DNA of 64,000 nucleotides from Cyprinodon diabolis (lineage: Eukaryota; Chordata; Actinopteri; Cyprinodontiformes; Cyprinodontidae): the NCBI GenBank assembly GCA_030533445.1, contig CM060064.1, forward strand, positions 45,689,787-45,753,786, read 5' to 3'. The notes beneath the pieces were generated by a model. That model worked only from the letters and a program-made list of their open reading frames with translations, was not told where the DNA came from and made no database searches. The position numbers and the translations under genes were made by a program. This document shows, one piece after another, positions 13,701 through 26,800 of this stretch (position 1 is its first letter; every line of letters starts with the position of its first letter).

Positions 13701-15201
13701 TTCCTCCTGACCCAAACGGTCACAGCACTTCTCTGCTGAACCGTCCCTACAGGAGGATTGGTTATGGCCCGTGGACGGCTGGGGAAGGGTTACGGTTTCA
13801 GAACACTCTTCAGTGTGGAAGTTAAGTGAAGTTAGAATGAGACCAATAGCTGTGAGGAGTCTTTAAAAGGAAGCTGTATTTCCTGTGGAGGTTCATGCAT
13901 GCAGCTACAGCAGGTTAAGCTGTAGATGAGACCAATGGGACTCCTCTGTGCAAAATGGACAATGCTGAAAACTCACTCATCTGAGATAAGAATGTGTTCC
14001 AATTTTATTAAAGTGGGTTTTTTTTGTTTATATGGTTTTCTTTAAGGCAGTTCTACAAAAGCAGAGGAGTTTTATCCCACCTCTTAGAGATTATCAAGAA
14101 AATTAATCACCCACAGCTAGATTAAACCTCTTGGTCTTTCTACTGCAGAAACAGATCTAGGTGCTGCCTCAGGGTTAGGGCGGTGTTCTGTCAGACCAGC
14201 ATACCCATAGTTAATACCTGTTTATCCCTTTAGTTTTATACAGAAAATACACTTTAAACTACCTCAATGGGCATGTATCCCTTTAGCAATGTAGAAAAAA
14301 TTAAAATGTATAACTTACTTTTTGGTGTTTTTTGAAGCGTATGGCGATCTGAACTAAAAAAAGTTTTTTTTTTTTACATGACTAAAAGGATCCAAATAAA
14401 TCTCATATCTTGCACGTGCGTATTGACTAGGGGTGTAAATAATCGTTTTGTATCGATGCATCGATCCAAAAGCCGATGATCCGATCCCTCATCACGTCAG
14501 CAAGAATATCGATTCATGCTTTTTTTTTTCTCCTACTTTTCTCCTCCTTAAATGTTTTTTGTAATTCAGTATTTTTTAAGTTTCCAGGTTCCTGGTGTGT
14601 ATCTGCATGCGTCAGATAATGAACTCAAGCCTACATTACCGTGTTAACATGCATTCATTCAATCAATACATTCAATCCTTCCTGCACATTCTTTTGAAAC
14701 TAAACTTTGCTTTAAACTGTTGTGTGCTTGGAAAAATATAAATTGTTGAGAAAAAAATTTAATGAACATTCTTTAATGTATGACCTGCATCACTGTACAG
14801 AAGACTGCCATATGATAGAAATATTTACACTGTGCGCATACAGTTATTATTATTATTTTCCTAATCCCTGACTGATCATTTTTAATCTAGCGTGTATTAT
14901 AGTATAGATTAAATTCATCATCCAGCTGCTGCTCTGCAAAATTCTCTCCCCAAGACGAGAAAAATCACGCCATCTAGCGGAAAATCACGCGGCTTTTTCA
15001 AATCACGCGAGAATGTGTACAAAACAACAAAAATGGCGCCGGCAACGCTTCTGGGTCGTTTTCAGCGAATGTCGGTGATTTTAAAGTAATTTTAAGTGAT
15101 AAATTTTTTTTGCGATCATTGCCCGGCAAGCAAATGCAATGAAATTTGTACTCTCACGACAATAAAAACTACTTGCCCCGGGCAATGGTTAACATCGAGC
15201 C

Positions 15202-15256
<55 letters not shown>

Positions 15257-18200
15257 AAACATTGTCTAGCCTGTAAGGTAAAAATTAAAAACAAATTACC
15301 CAATTAATTGAATCATGGTATATTTATGAATATAGAAAATAATTGAATCGTTGAATCCCCATGATGGGTATGATTTACGCCCCTAGTATTGACTGTGGGT
15401 ATGCTTATCTGATAGGACAGCGACAAATTTTTAGATGAAATCCCCCTTCCTGTTTGACACATGGAGACTGCAGAATTAAGTAACATTTTAGAAAATGAAC
15501 CGTTTTCTATCGATCTTCCCCATCAGTTAACTGAGTTGAGTTACCGTAACGCCTGTGGGATATTAAACTTAGGGGCGGCAGCTAATGGGGACTCCTGCTC
15601 CTGCTCCTCCGCTGGAAACTCTTCTTCCTGGAGCTAGAGTAAAAAAAATAAATAAACAATCAAAATCACCTATGGCCAAACTTTATGTTTGGGAGAGAAA
15701 AAAATTGCAGAAATTATAAAAATGAATCCTAAACCATATTAACTAGAGCACAACATTACAGTTACACAAAGATGAAGGAAAACCACATCTAGAAAAGCTG
15801 GAGCGAATCACAGAAACTAACTCACGGTTTCAAAGAGTTCCTCCAGCAGCTCGTTCACCTCCTTCTCTGAAAAAGAAAGTATAGTTCAGAGGGAAACCTT
15901 CACCTTCTACTACAAACTCCGCTTGGTAACACCTACTGGTGATCTGGACAGCTCTGTCTGTTCTGTAGTCCTCCAGATCTGGTTCGTCAAGGTCCTCCAG
16001 AAAATTATACTCAGGGTCGTCTTCATCCTCAGCTTCATCTAAAAATAAATTAGAGTCAGAAAAAGACAGAAGACAAACTTGTGCCACAAGATTCAGCTAA
16101 CAGGGATTCAGCTAAAGGATGGGGCTTCATCCAATCTGGTCCAAGTTTTAAACCACAGTGAAAATACTCCTTGGTGTGCCCAAAGTCCCATGGAAGTGAC
16201 AAGGTCTATGTGACTACGCTTCACGTAAAGGAACTCTCCAAACATAGGTGGATCTTATGGGGTTACGCTGCAAGTAGGCTATTTCTTTGCTCGTTGTCAA
16301 AGTTACGCAATGATTAAGCCCCTGACCTGTCCGTTGTCAAATTTTGCAGTGATTAGGCCGTTATGCTGTCTATTGTCAAAGTTACGCAGCGATTAGGCCA
16401 CTACTTTCTGTTGTAAGTTACGCAACGCAAAGTTGTCATAGTTACGTAATGATTGACCGCCATACTCTCAGTTGTTAAAGTTACGCAATGATTGACCACC
16501 AAACTGTTCGTTGTCAAAATTACGCAATGATTGACCGCCGAACTGTCCGTTGTCAAAATTGCGCAATGATTGACCGCCGAACTGTCCGTTGTCAAAGTTG
16601 CGCAATGATTGACCGCCAAACTGTCCGTTGTCAAAGCTGTGCAATGATTGACCGCCGAACTGTCCGTTGTCAAAGCTGTGCAATGATTGACCGCCAAACT
16701 GTCCGTTGTCAAAGTTATATAATAATTGACCGCCGAACTGTCTGTTGTCAAAGTTGCGTAATGATTGAGCGCCAAACTGTTCGTTGTCAAAGTTATATAA
16801 TAATTGACCGCCGAACTGTCCGTTGTCAAAGTTGCGCAATGATTGAGCGCTAAACTGTCCGTTGTCAAAGTTACGCAATGATTGACCGCCGAACTGTCGT
16901 CAAAGTTGTGCAATGATTGACCGCAACTCTGTCCGTTGTCAAAGGTACGTAATGATTAGGCCGTTATAATTAGCCTGCCCCACCATCCATTGTCAAAGTT
17001 ACGCAGCATTATGCCGTTACACTGTCCGTTGCCAAAGTTAGCAATGATTGACCGCCAAACTGTCCGTTGTCAAAGTTATACAGGTGCTGGTCATAAAATT
17101 AGAATATCATGAAAAAGTAGATTGATTTCAGTAATTCCATTTAAAAAGTGAAACTTGTATATTATATTCATACATTACATACAAACTCATATATTTCAGA
17201 TGTTTATTTTGTTTAATTTTGATGATTACAAATGACAACAAATGAAAATCTCAAATTCATCATATCAGAAAATTAGAATATTGTGAAAAGGTTCAAAATT
17301 GATGGCCCCTGGTGCCACACTCTAATCAGCTAATTAACTCAAACCACCTGCAAAAGCCTTTAAATGGTCTTTCAGTCTAGTTCTATAGGCTAGACAATCA
17401 TGGGGAAGACTGCTGACTTGACAGTTGTCCAAAAGACGACCATCGACACCTTGCACAAGGAGGGCAAGACACAAAAGGTCATCGCTAAAGAGGCTGGCTG
17501 TTCACAGAGCTCAGTGTCCAAGCACATTAATAGAGAGGCGAAGGGAAGGAAAAGATGTGGTCGAAAAAAGTGTACAAGCAAGAGAGATAACCGCACCCTG
17601 GAGAGGATTGTGAAACAAAACCCATTCAAAAATGTGGGGGAGATTCACAAAGAGTGGACTGCAGCTGGAGTGAGTGCTTCAAGAACCACCACACACAGAC
17701 GTATGAAAGACATGGGTTTCTGCTGTCGCATTCCTTGTGTCAAGCCACTCTTGAACCACAGACAGCGTCAGAAGCGTCTTGCCTGGGCTAAAGAGAAACA
17801 GGACTGGACTGCTGGTGAGTGGTCCAAAGTCATGTTCTCTGATGAAAGTAAATTTTGCATTTCCTTTGGAAATCAAGGTCCCAGAGTCTGGAGGAAAAGA
17901 AGAGAGGCACTTCATCCACGTTGCTTGAAGTCCAGTGTAAAGTTTCCACAGTCAGTGATGGTTTGGGGTGCCATGTCATCTGCTGGTGTTGGTCCATTGT
18001 GTTTTCTGAGGTCCAGGGTCAACGCAGCCACATACCAGGAAGTTTTAGAGCACTTCATGCTTCCTGCAGCTGACCAACTTTTTGGAGATGCAGATTTCAT
18101 TTTCCAACAGGACTTGGCACCTGCACACAGTGCCAAAGCTACCAGTACCTGGTTGAAGGACCATGGTATCCCTGTTCTTAATTGGCCAGCAAACTCTCCT

Positions 18201-20829
18201 GACCTTAACCCCATAGAAAATCTATGGGGTATTGTGAAGAAGAAGATGCAATACACCAGACCCAACAATTCAGAAGAGCTAAAAGCCACTATTAGAGCAA
18301 CCTGGGCTATCATAACACCTGAGCAGTGCCACAGACTGATCGACTCCATGCCACGCCGCATTGCTGCAGTAATACAGGCCAAAGGAGGCCCAACTAAATA
18401 CTGAGTGCTGTACATGCTCATACTTTTCATGTTCATACTTTTCAGTTGGCCAACATTTCTATAAATCCTTTGTTTTTATTGGTCTTCAGTAATATTCTAA
18501 TTTTCTGATATGATGAATTTGAGATTTTCATTTGTTGTCATTTGTAATCATCAAAATTAAACAAAATAAACATCTGAAATATATGAGTTTGTATGTAATG
18601 TATGAATATAATATACAAGTTTCACTTTTTAAATGGAATTACTGAAATCAATCTACTTTTTCATGATATTCTAATTTTATGACCAGCACCTGTATAATAA
18701 TTGACCGCCGAACTGTCTGTTGTCAAAGTTGCGCAATGATTGAGCGCCAAACTGTTCGTTGTCAAAGTTATATAATAATTGACCGCCAAACTGTCCGTTG
18801 TCAAAGTTGCGCAATGATTGAGCGCCAAACTGTTCGTTGTCAAAGTTATATAATAATTGACCGCCAAACTGTCCGTTGTCAAAGTTGCGCAATGATTGAG
18901 CGCTAAACTGTCCGTTGTCAAAGTTACGCAATGATTGACCGCCAAACTGTCTGTTGTCAAAGTTGTGCAATGATTGACCGCCAAACTGTCTGTTGTCAAA
19001 GTTGTGCAATGATTGACCGCAACTCTGTCCGTTGTCAAAGGTACGTAATGATTAGGCCGTTATAATTAGCCTGCCCCACCATCAATTGTCAAAGTTACGC
19101 AGCATTAGGCCGTTACACTGTCCGTTGCCAAAGTTAGCAATGATTGACCGCCAAACTGTCCGTTGTCAAAGTTATATAATAATTGACCGCCGAACTGTCT
19201 GTTGTCAAAGTTGCGCAATGATTGACCGCAACTCTGTCCGTTGTCAAAGGTACGTAATGATTAGGCCGTTATAATTAGCCTGCCCCACCATCCATTGTCA
19301 AAGTTACGCAGCATTAGGCCGTTACGCCGTCCGTTGCCAAAGTTAGCAATGATTAGGCTGCCACACTGTCCGTTGTCAAAGTTTCAAAGTGATAAGGGCG
19401 TTACGCGTTTGCTGTCAAAGTTACACAACGATTAGGTCACTACACCGTCTGTTGCCAGTGCTACAAAATGAATAGGTCATTGCACTGTTTATGTGACTGT
19501 AAAAGGTTTCTACAATCATGTCAATTATAACTCGTTTTTTTACATAGCGCCAATTCACAATACATGTCATCTCAAGGCGCTTTACAGAGACAATTCAACC
19601 AGATCACACAGTCAAACGTGGGAATGTCAACAAACACATAATAGAGGGCTTGTGACAGTCTGCCCAACGGGAAAAGTCAGTTGGCAAATAAAGGCGTCTA
19701 GAAACAAAAGTCTGGCATCGATCTGGTCTTCCAATAGCTGGAAAGGAATCAAAGTGGTGTTTAAAAACCCTGCATCAGTATAGATATAAAAAACTTTTCT
19801 ATAAGAACAGCTGAAAGCATATGCATGACCTCTGACCTTCAGGACCAGGTGCCATGAGACCCTGCAGCCAATTCGTCCAATGACGGTCCTCCTCCAGCAG
19901 GGCACAGCTCTGATCATACATGTCAGCCGTGATGTCAGGGGCCAGAAGCTCCGCCTCCAACTGATCTATAGGAACATTGACTAGAGGAAGTTTAGACCGT
20001 GTTCGAAACGCTAAACATCCTTCATCGCCATCATTATCATCATCAGCAGCTGCTGCCGGCTTTCTGTCCAGGGGCTAAAAGAGAGAAACGGGTAAGAGTT
20101 AGAAAGGCAACCACCTCTTTTTCTTTTATGAGACAGGCAGCTAAGATGTTACCTGGTTATAGTTGGAGTTTAGCTCCTCCTCCACAGCATTCAGTCTCTC
20201 CAGGAATGAGCTCTCAGAAGAAAAACCACAGGAGGAGCCCCTCACCTGACCCTCAGCTTCACCTGCAACACTCTGAACAACATTTCCAGAGTTCAGAGGT
20301 CAGGTAACCGGCTACTCAAAATCAAAGCTGGTCTTCAGAGTACCTGCAGAGGTTCCTTAGTCTTCTGGTCAAGATGCACAGATGCAGGGCTCTTCTGGAG
20401 TCTGGGAGGCGAGGCCAGGCTGTCAGCATCACTCAGGAACATCTGCACAGAGAGCATCAGGACCGTGTCTAATTCATCACCATTATAAAGCCTGATCACT
20501 GCTTGTGTAAACTAGGTTTCTAATAAACCGTTAGGATGTTCTTTATAAACCAATTATTATTAAGTCCTTTTTAATGAGGAAACCTAACAGCCGATATTCA
20601 GCTGATCCACTCCTCCCATCCATTAACCCTATAAACCCAAAGCCATGAAATAATTCTCAGAGAAATCAAATTAAATATTTTGACAAATAAAAAAAAAACT
20701 TAAATAAGTTAGGAGTATAATTTTGTGACACACGTGTCTGATTGTATAAGTCGGGATTTTTACGAGAAAAAAAATAAAATAATATATATATACCACACTA
20801 ATGGATCCAAAAAAACTAGAAAGAAAGAA

Positions 20830-20865
<36 letters not shown>

Positions 20866-23800
20866 TTGGGCATAGATAGATTTTTTTTATTTAAATTTTT
20901 TTTTTTATCCAGATTAATCTAACTGTAATCTTGGAATTAATCTAGATTAATCAGCTCATTTGGGGCTTCCTGAATCAAAATCACAATTACTTTATTAATG
21001 CCTTGCGGGACCTTTTTTCTGGCAGTGCAATTGTTTACAGGAGAGAGAAAAATAAGATTGTAGTCGTACAAATAAGATATAAGAATGAAATAAGGGTCAG
21101 CATAAAATAAGACAAGGATGACATGTGTGTTAATCTAGAGAAATTAGTCTTTTTTCTAAAATACCTGTTATCCAAAAGATATAATTATTTTAAAGCTGCT
21201 CTTAATGTTCAGTAACTTAAAGTTTATAATAAATCATCAAGAACTCAATATTAATCTAAAGAATCATGATTATCATTATGCTGATAATTAATCAGCCCTA
21301 AGTTTATGATAATCACATTTAATTCATTTTAATGCCAATTAAGGCCTTAAATAAAAAAAAATTATAATTTAATGACCTGTAGAAACCCTGCAAATGCAGT
21401 GAAGTTTAGTTTTGACAATTTCCCCCCAGAAACCTGACACACTTTTAAAGATAAAAGAAATGAGGTCAAACAGAGCAGCAGCACAGCAGGACAGTCCACC
21501 AGTTTGAGTTCCATCTAAAGGAAACTGGGTAAAATTAGTTAAATAAAACAGTTTAGAGTTTGACCTAAAACTTTCTGCCTTTGGTAAAGATTAGAAACAT
21601 TAATTATGTTCTAGAAATTTAGTTTGGGTCCTGGTCAGATAAATGGTTCAGTCTATTTTTCTTCTCACCTCCTCAGCTGTGTCCTCCTCCTCCTCTTCAT
21701 CATCGGGGCAATACTCTTCATCTGAGGAGTCTTCCTCCTCTTCAAGATCGATGTCAACAAACTGAGGAGCCTGTGTGTATAAAATAAAAAACACTGCAAG
21801 ACAGAACGGACAGAAGGAGGGAGAGACAGAGAGACGGACGGCCGGACGTTACCTTGACCGTGTTCAGGGCTGACAGGCCCCAATTCAGACGCTGGAAGCA
21901 AAGAGACACAATAAAGATGCTGGTTCTGATCAGCAGAGTTGGTTTGAGGCAGGAGGTTCTGCTCACCTGTCCCTGCTGCACAGCTTGTTTCAGTCTGGAC
22001 CGGGTCATCTTGGGCTCCTGAGAGAAAACACAACCTTAACGCAACAACCAGGCGTCTGCAGAACGACGTGATTATTGAGAAACACTGCTGACATCGTGAC
22101 TCCACTGCGTCACAGTAGTGATGGGTCAACCAACGCCGATGCGGCTGTGCACGCGTCGAGCTCCAACAGTAAAACCATGTGTTGGCGCGCATACCGGTTC
22201 AAGAAAATCACGTGATCGATATAGGAGCTGTTTCAGACTGATTGACGCACTAAACTGTGTCCAAAAAAATGTTGATCTTTCGCAGTTTATCATCAAATAA
22301 TCAAGAAAAATGGATCATCCTCGAGGTCTCATACTAATGCGTCATCCTGTTCCTCTGTTATCAATCAGCTCATCTGAATTCAAATGGACTCTTAGTTTGC
22401 TGTTCTTCCTGTAGTTATTATAGCTGCTCCCAACTTTTTCTAACTGGCTGATAAAAGTGCAAGTATCCAACTGATGGTTCCAAACGTTTATTACAGGATT
22501 TTCCGCCATACAAACGCCCAAGAACACCGGGAACACTGCAAAATACACGGTGGAAAATATTCATCAGTGAATCCGTCATTCCCTTATATGAATTATCAAC
22601 TGAAACTTATCAAACAAAATATAAATTCTCTCAATTGTCCATACCGTATGCCCCTCCAACCAGAAGGTTAGGAGTTGCTAGACACATCCATTTCTTCTAT
22701 ATTTCAGTCCTTTGCCTTTACTCTTGAAAACGGCGACCGAGTATAAAACAAAACTCAGAATTTTCCATCCAAGGCATCACGTGATCAGGTGATAACCTAA
22801 TCGGTGACGTCTCCATCTGACATTATTATAATATTAATTCCCCAAACTATGTACATATTAATCAAAAAAATACACAAATATGAAATGGATATTAAAAGTA
22901 AAACATGTTCATATTCACAAAAGAAAAATAAATTCACACAAAAAAAATGCTTATGTAACTGCGTTCGCTACAGTTATCTTAAATAAATAAATAAATCTTA
23001 ACCCCATGTGCTCACTTAAATTTTCCTGTTATCTGTTCAGATTTATTAAAAATCTGAAAAAATTAAAAAATACAGATACACATTATAAACAAAAAATATA
23101 CATTAAAGCAAACAATGGTTTTAAATCTTATAGGTCAGATGTCTTCAACAGAGAGTCCATGACCCCTAGGGGTCCACGGAGGTACTGCATATGGGTCATG
23201 AAAGTTTTGGTTGACAGACTTTTTTTTTTCCTCTTATATTCCCTCCTGCAATTTTTTTTTACTTATTGAAATGTCTTTAAATCCATATTAACATCAAATC
23301 AACACACTGTAGTAAACAGATAAATGGAGGCAGAAAAGGTATTATTCCATCCTGTAAAATAAATGATCAGTGTTTTTAATTCAGAGTAATTTTCATCTGA
23401 ATGTGCTTTACTGGAGGCATCCATGTTTGTCAAAGAACACTACTGCCACCTACTGGTTTGTGACGTCACGGTGCGGTATCGGCTGTTGATCAAGTCCCAG
23501 TGCTGTATCTGGTGTTTGTCACAACGCGCTATTATCCAAGTCATCTTGAAAACATTCTTCTTCCAAATGTTGGCTACATATTACGGGTTTTTTCTCTGGC
23601 CAGAAGTTCGATGGCAAATCCTCCCTCTTCAAGTTGGCGATCCAACGACCAACCCGTCCGTGGAGGATCAGGAATCAGAAAGGTGAAATAACTCTTGTTT
23701 TTTTCACTTTTACCCGATGTATTCCAGCATCCAGCTGCCATGCACGTGGGCATTGTCAGTTTCACTATAGCTCTGGTGAATTTCAATGGTGAAGTCCTCT

Positions 23801-26800
23801 GGAAATCTTCAATAATTGTTGTTGATTGCAGATGTGTCTAGTAGTTCCCATTGATTTAGCTTGTAAAGCGGGGAGAATGGCGCTAGGCTTACCGCACCGT
23901 GACGTCACTGCTGGAAGATGGCAGGAGGGAGGGGCTACTATATTTGGGCAAAATGGCCGCTCCCAGACTCAGTCCTCACGACGAACTATATTGTTTTTAA
24001 TTCTTTACTGATTAAAGCTAAATTCATTAAATCACTGCAAACGTATTAGTTTTAGGTATAAATAATGATCCATTGGTTATTTCTTGCTGACAGAACTTTT
24101 CCTTTAAAACGTTTTTTTTTGTTAAAATCACCTAAAGAACTCTGCAGAACATTCTTTATTCTTACTTTTGTTAACATAACTTCCTCTGCATTCTATTTTA
24201 AGAGAAAAAGCTTCACCTCCATCCAGTCCCTGGTTGGTCTCTATTTGAGCAAAAATGGCCGCTCACAAGGAAAAATATTGTTTTTATTTTTTTACTGATT
24301 AAAGCTAAATTGATTGATTATTTCTTGCTGATCTGACTTTTCCTTTAAGGCTTGGTAGAAGCAGCGAGCATGATGGGATTTTTCAGATCCGTTGTCTCTT
24401 TATCTCTGCGGTTCTGAGTTAAACAGAAACGGTCAGACTGGCAACCAGGAACTCACAAACATGGGGAGGTCCTGAGTATCCCTGATGGCGGCCTTCATCA
24501 TGGCGACCACATGCTCGTGGGTTATCACCTCCTGCAACACATCAATGTACGTTATGCTTAAGCTCAGCACACCCATGTCTGCTCAGGGGGGGGAGGGTTC
24601 TCACATGCAGGATGGCGCGCACGTTCCTGGACGTCAAGTTGTGCTGCCTGGACTTCCTGTCCAGATCCAGGTCAAGCTGTCCCAGCTCTCCATCGCTTCC
24701 CTCATCGGTTTCCATGGCGACATCGTCCCAATTTGTTGTCACCAAATCTACGGCATAAGAGAACAGGGGGTGAACAAACTGAAACGTCCTGTAGCCCCGC
24801 CCCCTGCCACTGGTTGGTGAGAAGCACACCTGAGCCAGGTGCGGCCTCCTCTTCCTGTCCCTGGATGCCGCTGTCCTTCATATGTCCACTTGTCCTCTCT
24901 GACTTTACAGCCTGAGGACCGAAGCCGTCCTCTGCTGGGAGACCCTGAACCATCTGCAACACAAAGTTTATTCATCAAACTAATTATTGATGAGACACAG
25001 CTGAGCTGCTAACCTGCAGGTTAATGGAGACACAGAGGCAGAATTACATTATGTGGTTCAGTTTGTAAATATAAACACTAATAAACTCCTTCAGTTCTCA
25101 CCTAAATCGGCTCATTTAGCCGAGCTGCATGGAGGAGCAGCAGAAGTTCTCCGTTTTGTGCGGAAGGTAAAGATGTGATGTTAAAAAAGTGGAGGACATT
25201 ATGTAAAGTATTCGTTATGGGATTAAAAAAAATAGATGCTAGCAGTGTGTGGTAGGGATGGAACGGTTTATGAAAACCGTCCGAACCGTTCGGTTCGACT
25301 GTCTCGGTTCGGTTCGTGTGTGTTGCGTTCGGTTCATGCGCTGCTCCTTTTTCTCATAGGCGAAGCGTTTACACTCCAGAGCAGAAGGTGGCGGTACTGC
25401 GACCAAAGCCAACCACCAGTAGTAAACAAGAAGAAGAAGAAGCGAAGCAGCGTAGCCGGGTGTAGCAGAAAAAAATCAGTTGTTGTGGAGAATTGTGTGG
25501 GTATGGCGAGTGGGAAAGAACAGGAGTTGGAAGACGCGCCAGCAGCACTTTATAGGTCTGCTGTATGGGACCACTTTGCATTTAGAGTGACCTACGATGA
25601 CGGCTAGGGATGGGGATCAAAACCCGGTTCTATCAAGGACCCGGTTCCACTTTTTTCAAAACCCGAAAACCAATAATGTTTGGGCTTATCGATACCACTA
25701 TCGAGTGTGGTCGTTTTATTTTTTTTTCTCTCCCGGAGGTCCTGTAACATAATTGTGTGTCCCTCGAGTCGCATCACAGCATTTAAATCTTATCAATCCA
25801 ATCACTGCAGCATGTCCACCAATGTTTTGGAATGAACTTGTAAGCAAACAGATATTAAAAGTCAAAAAAGTGAAGTCTGGCAGTTAACTTCGCTCGCGAC
25901 TCGAGGATGGCTGAACAGAAAAGACTCCTCCTCCTCCTGCTGCTGCCGCCGCACCACAGTCGGGCCCGTCTTCATCATCCACTCCAACCCGTCCACTCAG
26001 AGTACCACTGGTAGGCGCGCACACAGACTGTAGCTTGTCCGGTCAGTTAAAAATAGTAATTGTGAAATCCGTCTTGTAATCGGCAGCATACAAGCTAGTT
26101 AGCTTGAAAAGTAAATAAAGTTTCAGACGTGCTGCGTGATGATGTGTTCAGATTGGCTCAGTAAAACGACAATTAGGTTATCATGATGCGTTCAAGTGTA
26201 ACGTAAAGAAAAGGGAAATTGAGTTTTTGGCGAGAAACATGAGTAATACAGTTGTATATTGCTCTAATTATTTTAGAATATATAATTAAACTACTGATGC
26301 CAACATTTATTAAAAATTACATTTAATTTAAAATACAATTATTTATTTGCTAAATATTTTCCTAATCACTAAAAACATGATGAAAAGTGACAGTAGACAA
26401 TACATTAACCAACAATTGTGAAAATATATTCTAGTTAGTTTTATGTCATTTCGAAGTGGCCTATTACATTAGCCATGTTTATTGAAGGCTAGAAACGTTT
26501 CTGTTATGCTCACTTGTTAAGCAATAAAAGCAATACCAGTTCTGTTAAAAACATGTCGCATCGTCTTTCCACCAAATAACAGAAAAGTATCGATAGTGGT
26601 ATCGATAAAGACTCGGATCGATTAAGGTTTCGATATCAATAAATATTAACGATCCCCATCCCTAATGACGGCGGAAAGAAAGTTGTGGATAAAAGTGCAA
26701 CAGTGTGCAAGCATTGTGCAACACGTTTTGTTTATGCTAACAGCAACATGACCAACATGTCAGGCTAACCCCGAAATCCCACATACTCCGTCAGCGCTCC

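Noticed and set aside
16401..19038. 39-bp array as a CRISPR array or repeat protein
   Set aside because: There are no constant repeats with unique spacers; whole units are repeated, and the host is a vertebrate. Frames are open only because of the period.
19975..19986. CTCTAG|TCAATG as a gon4l splice acceptor
   Set aside because: The reading frame continues upstream without a break through RTRSKLPLV, which matches human GON4L, so the exon extends to 20074.
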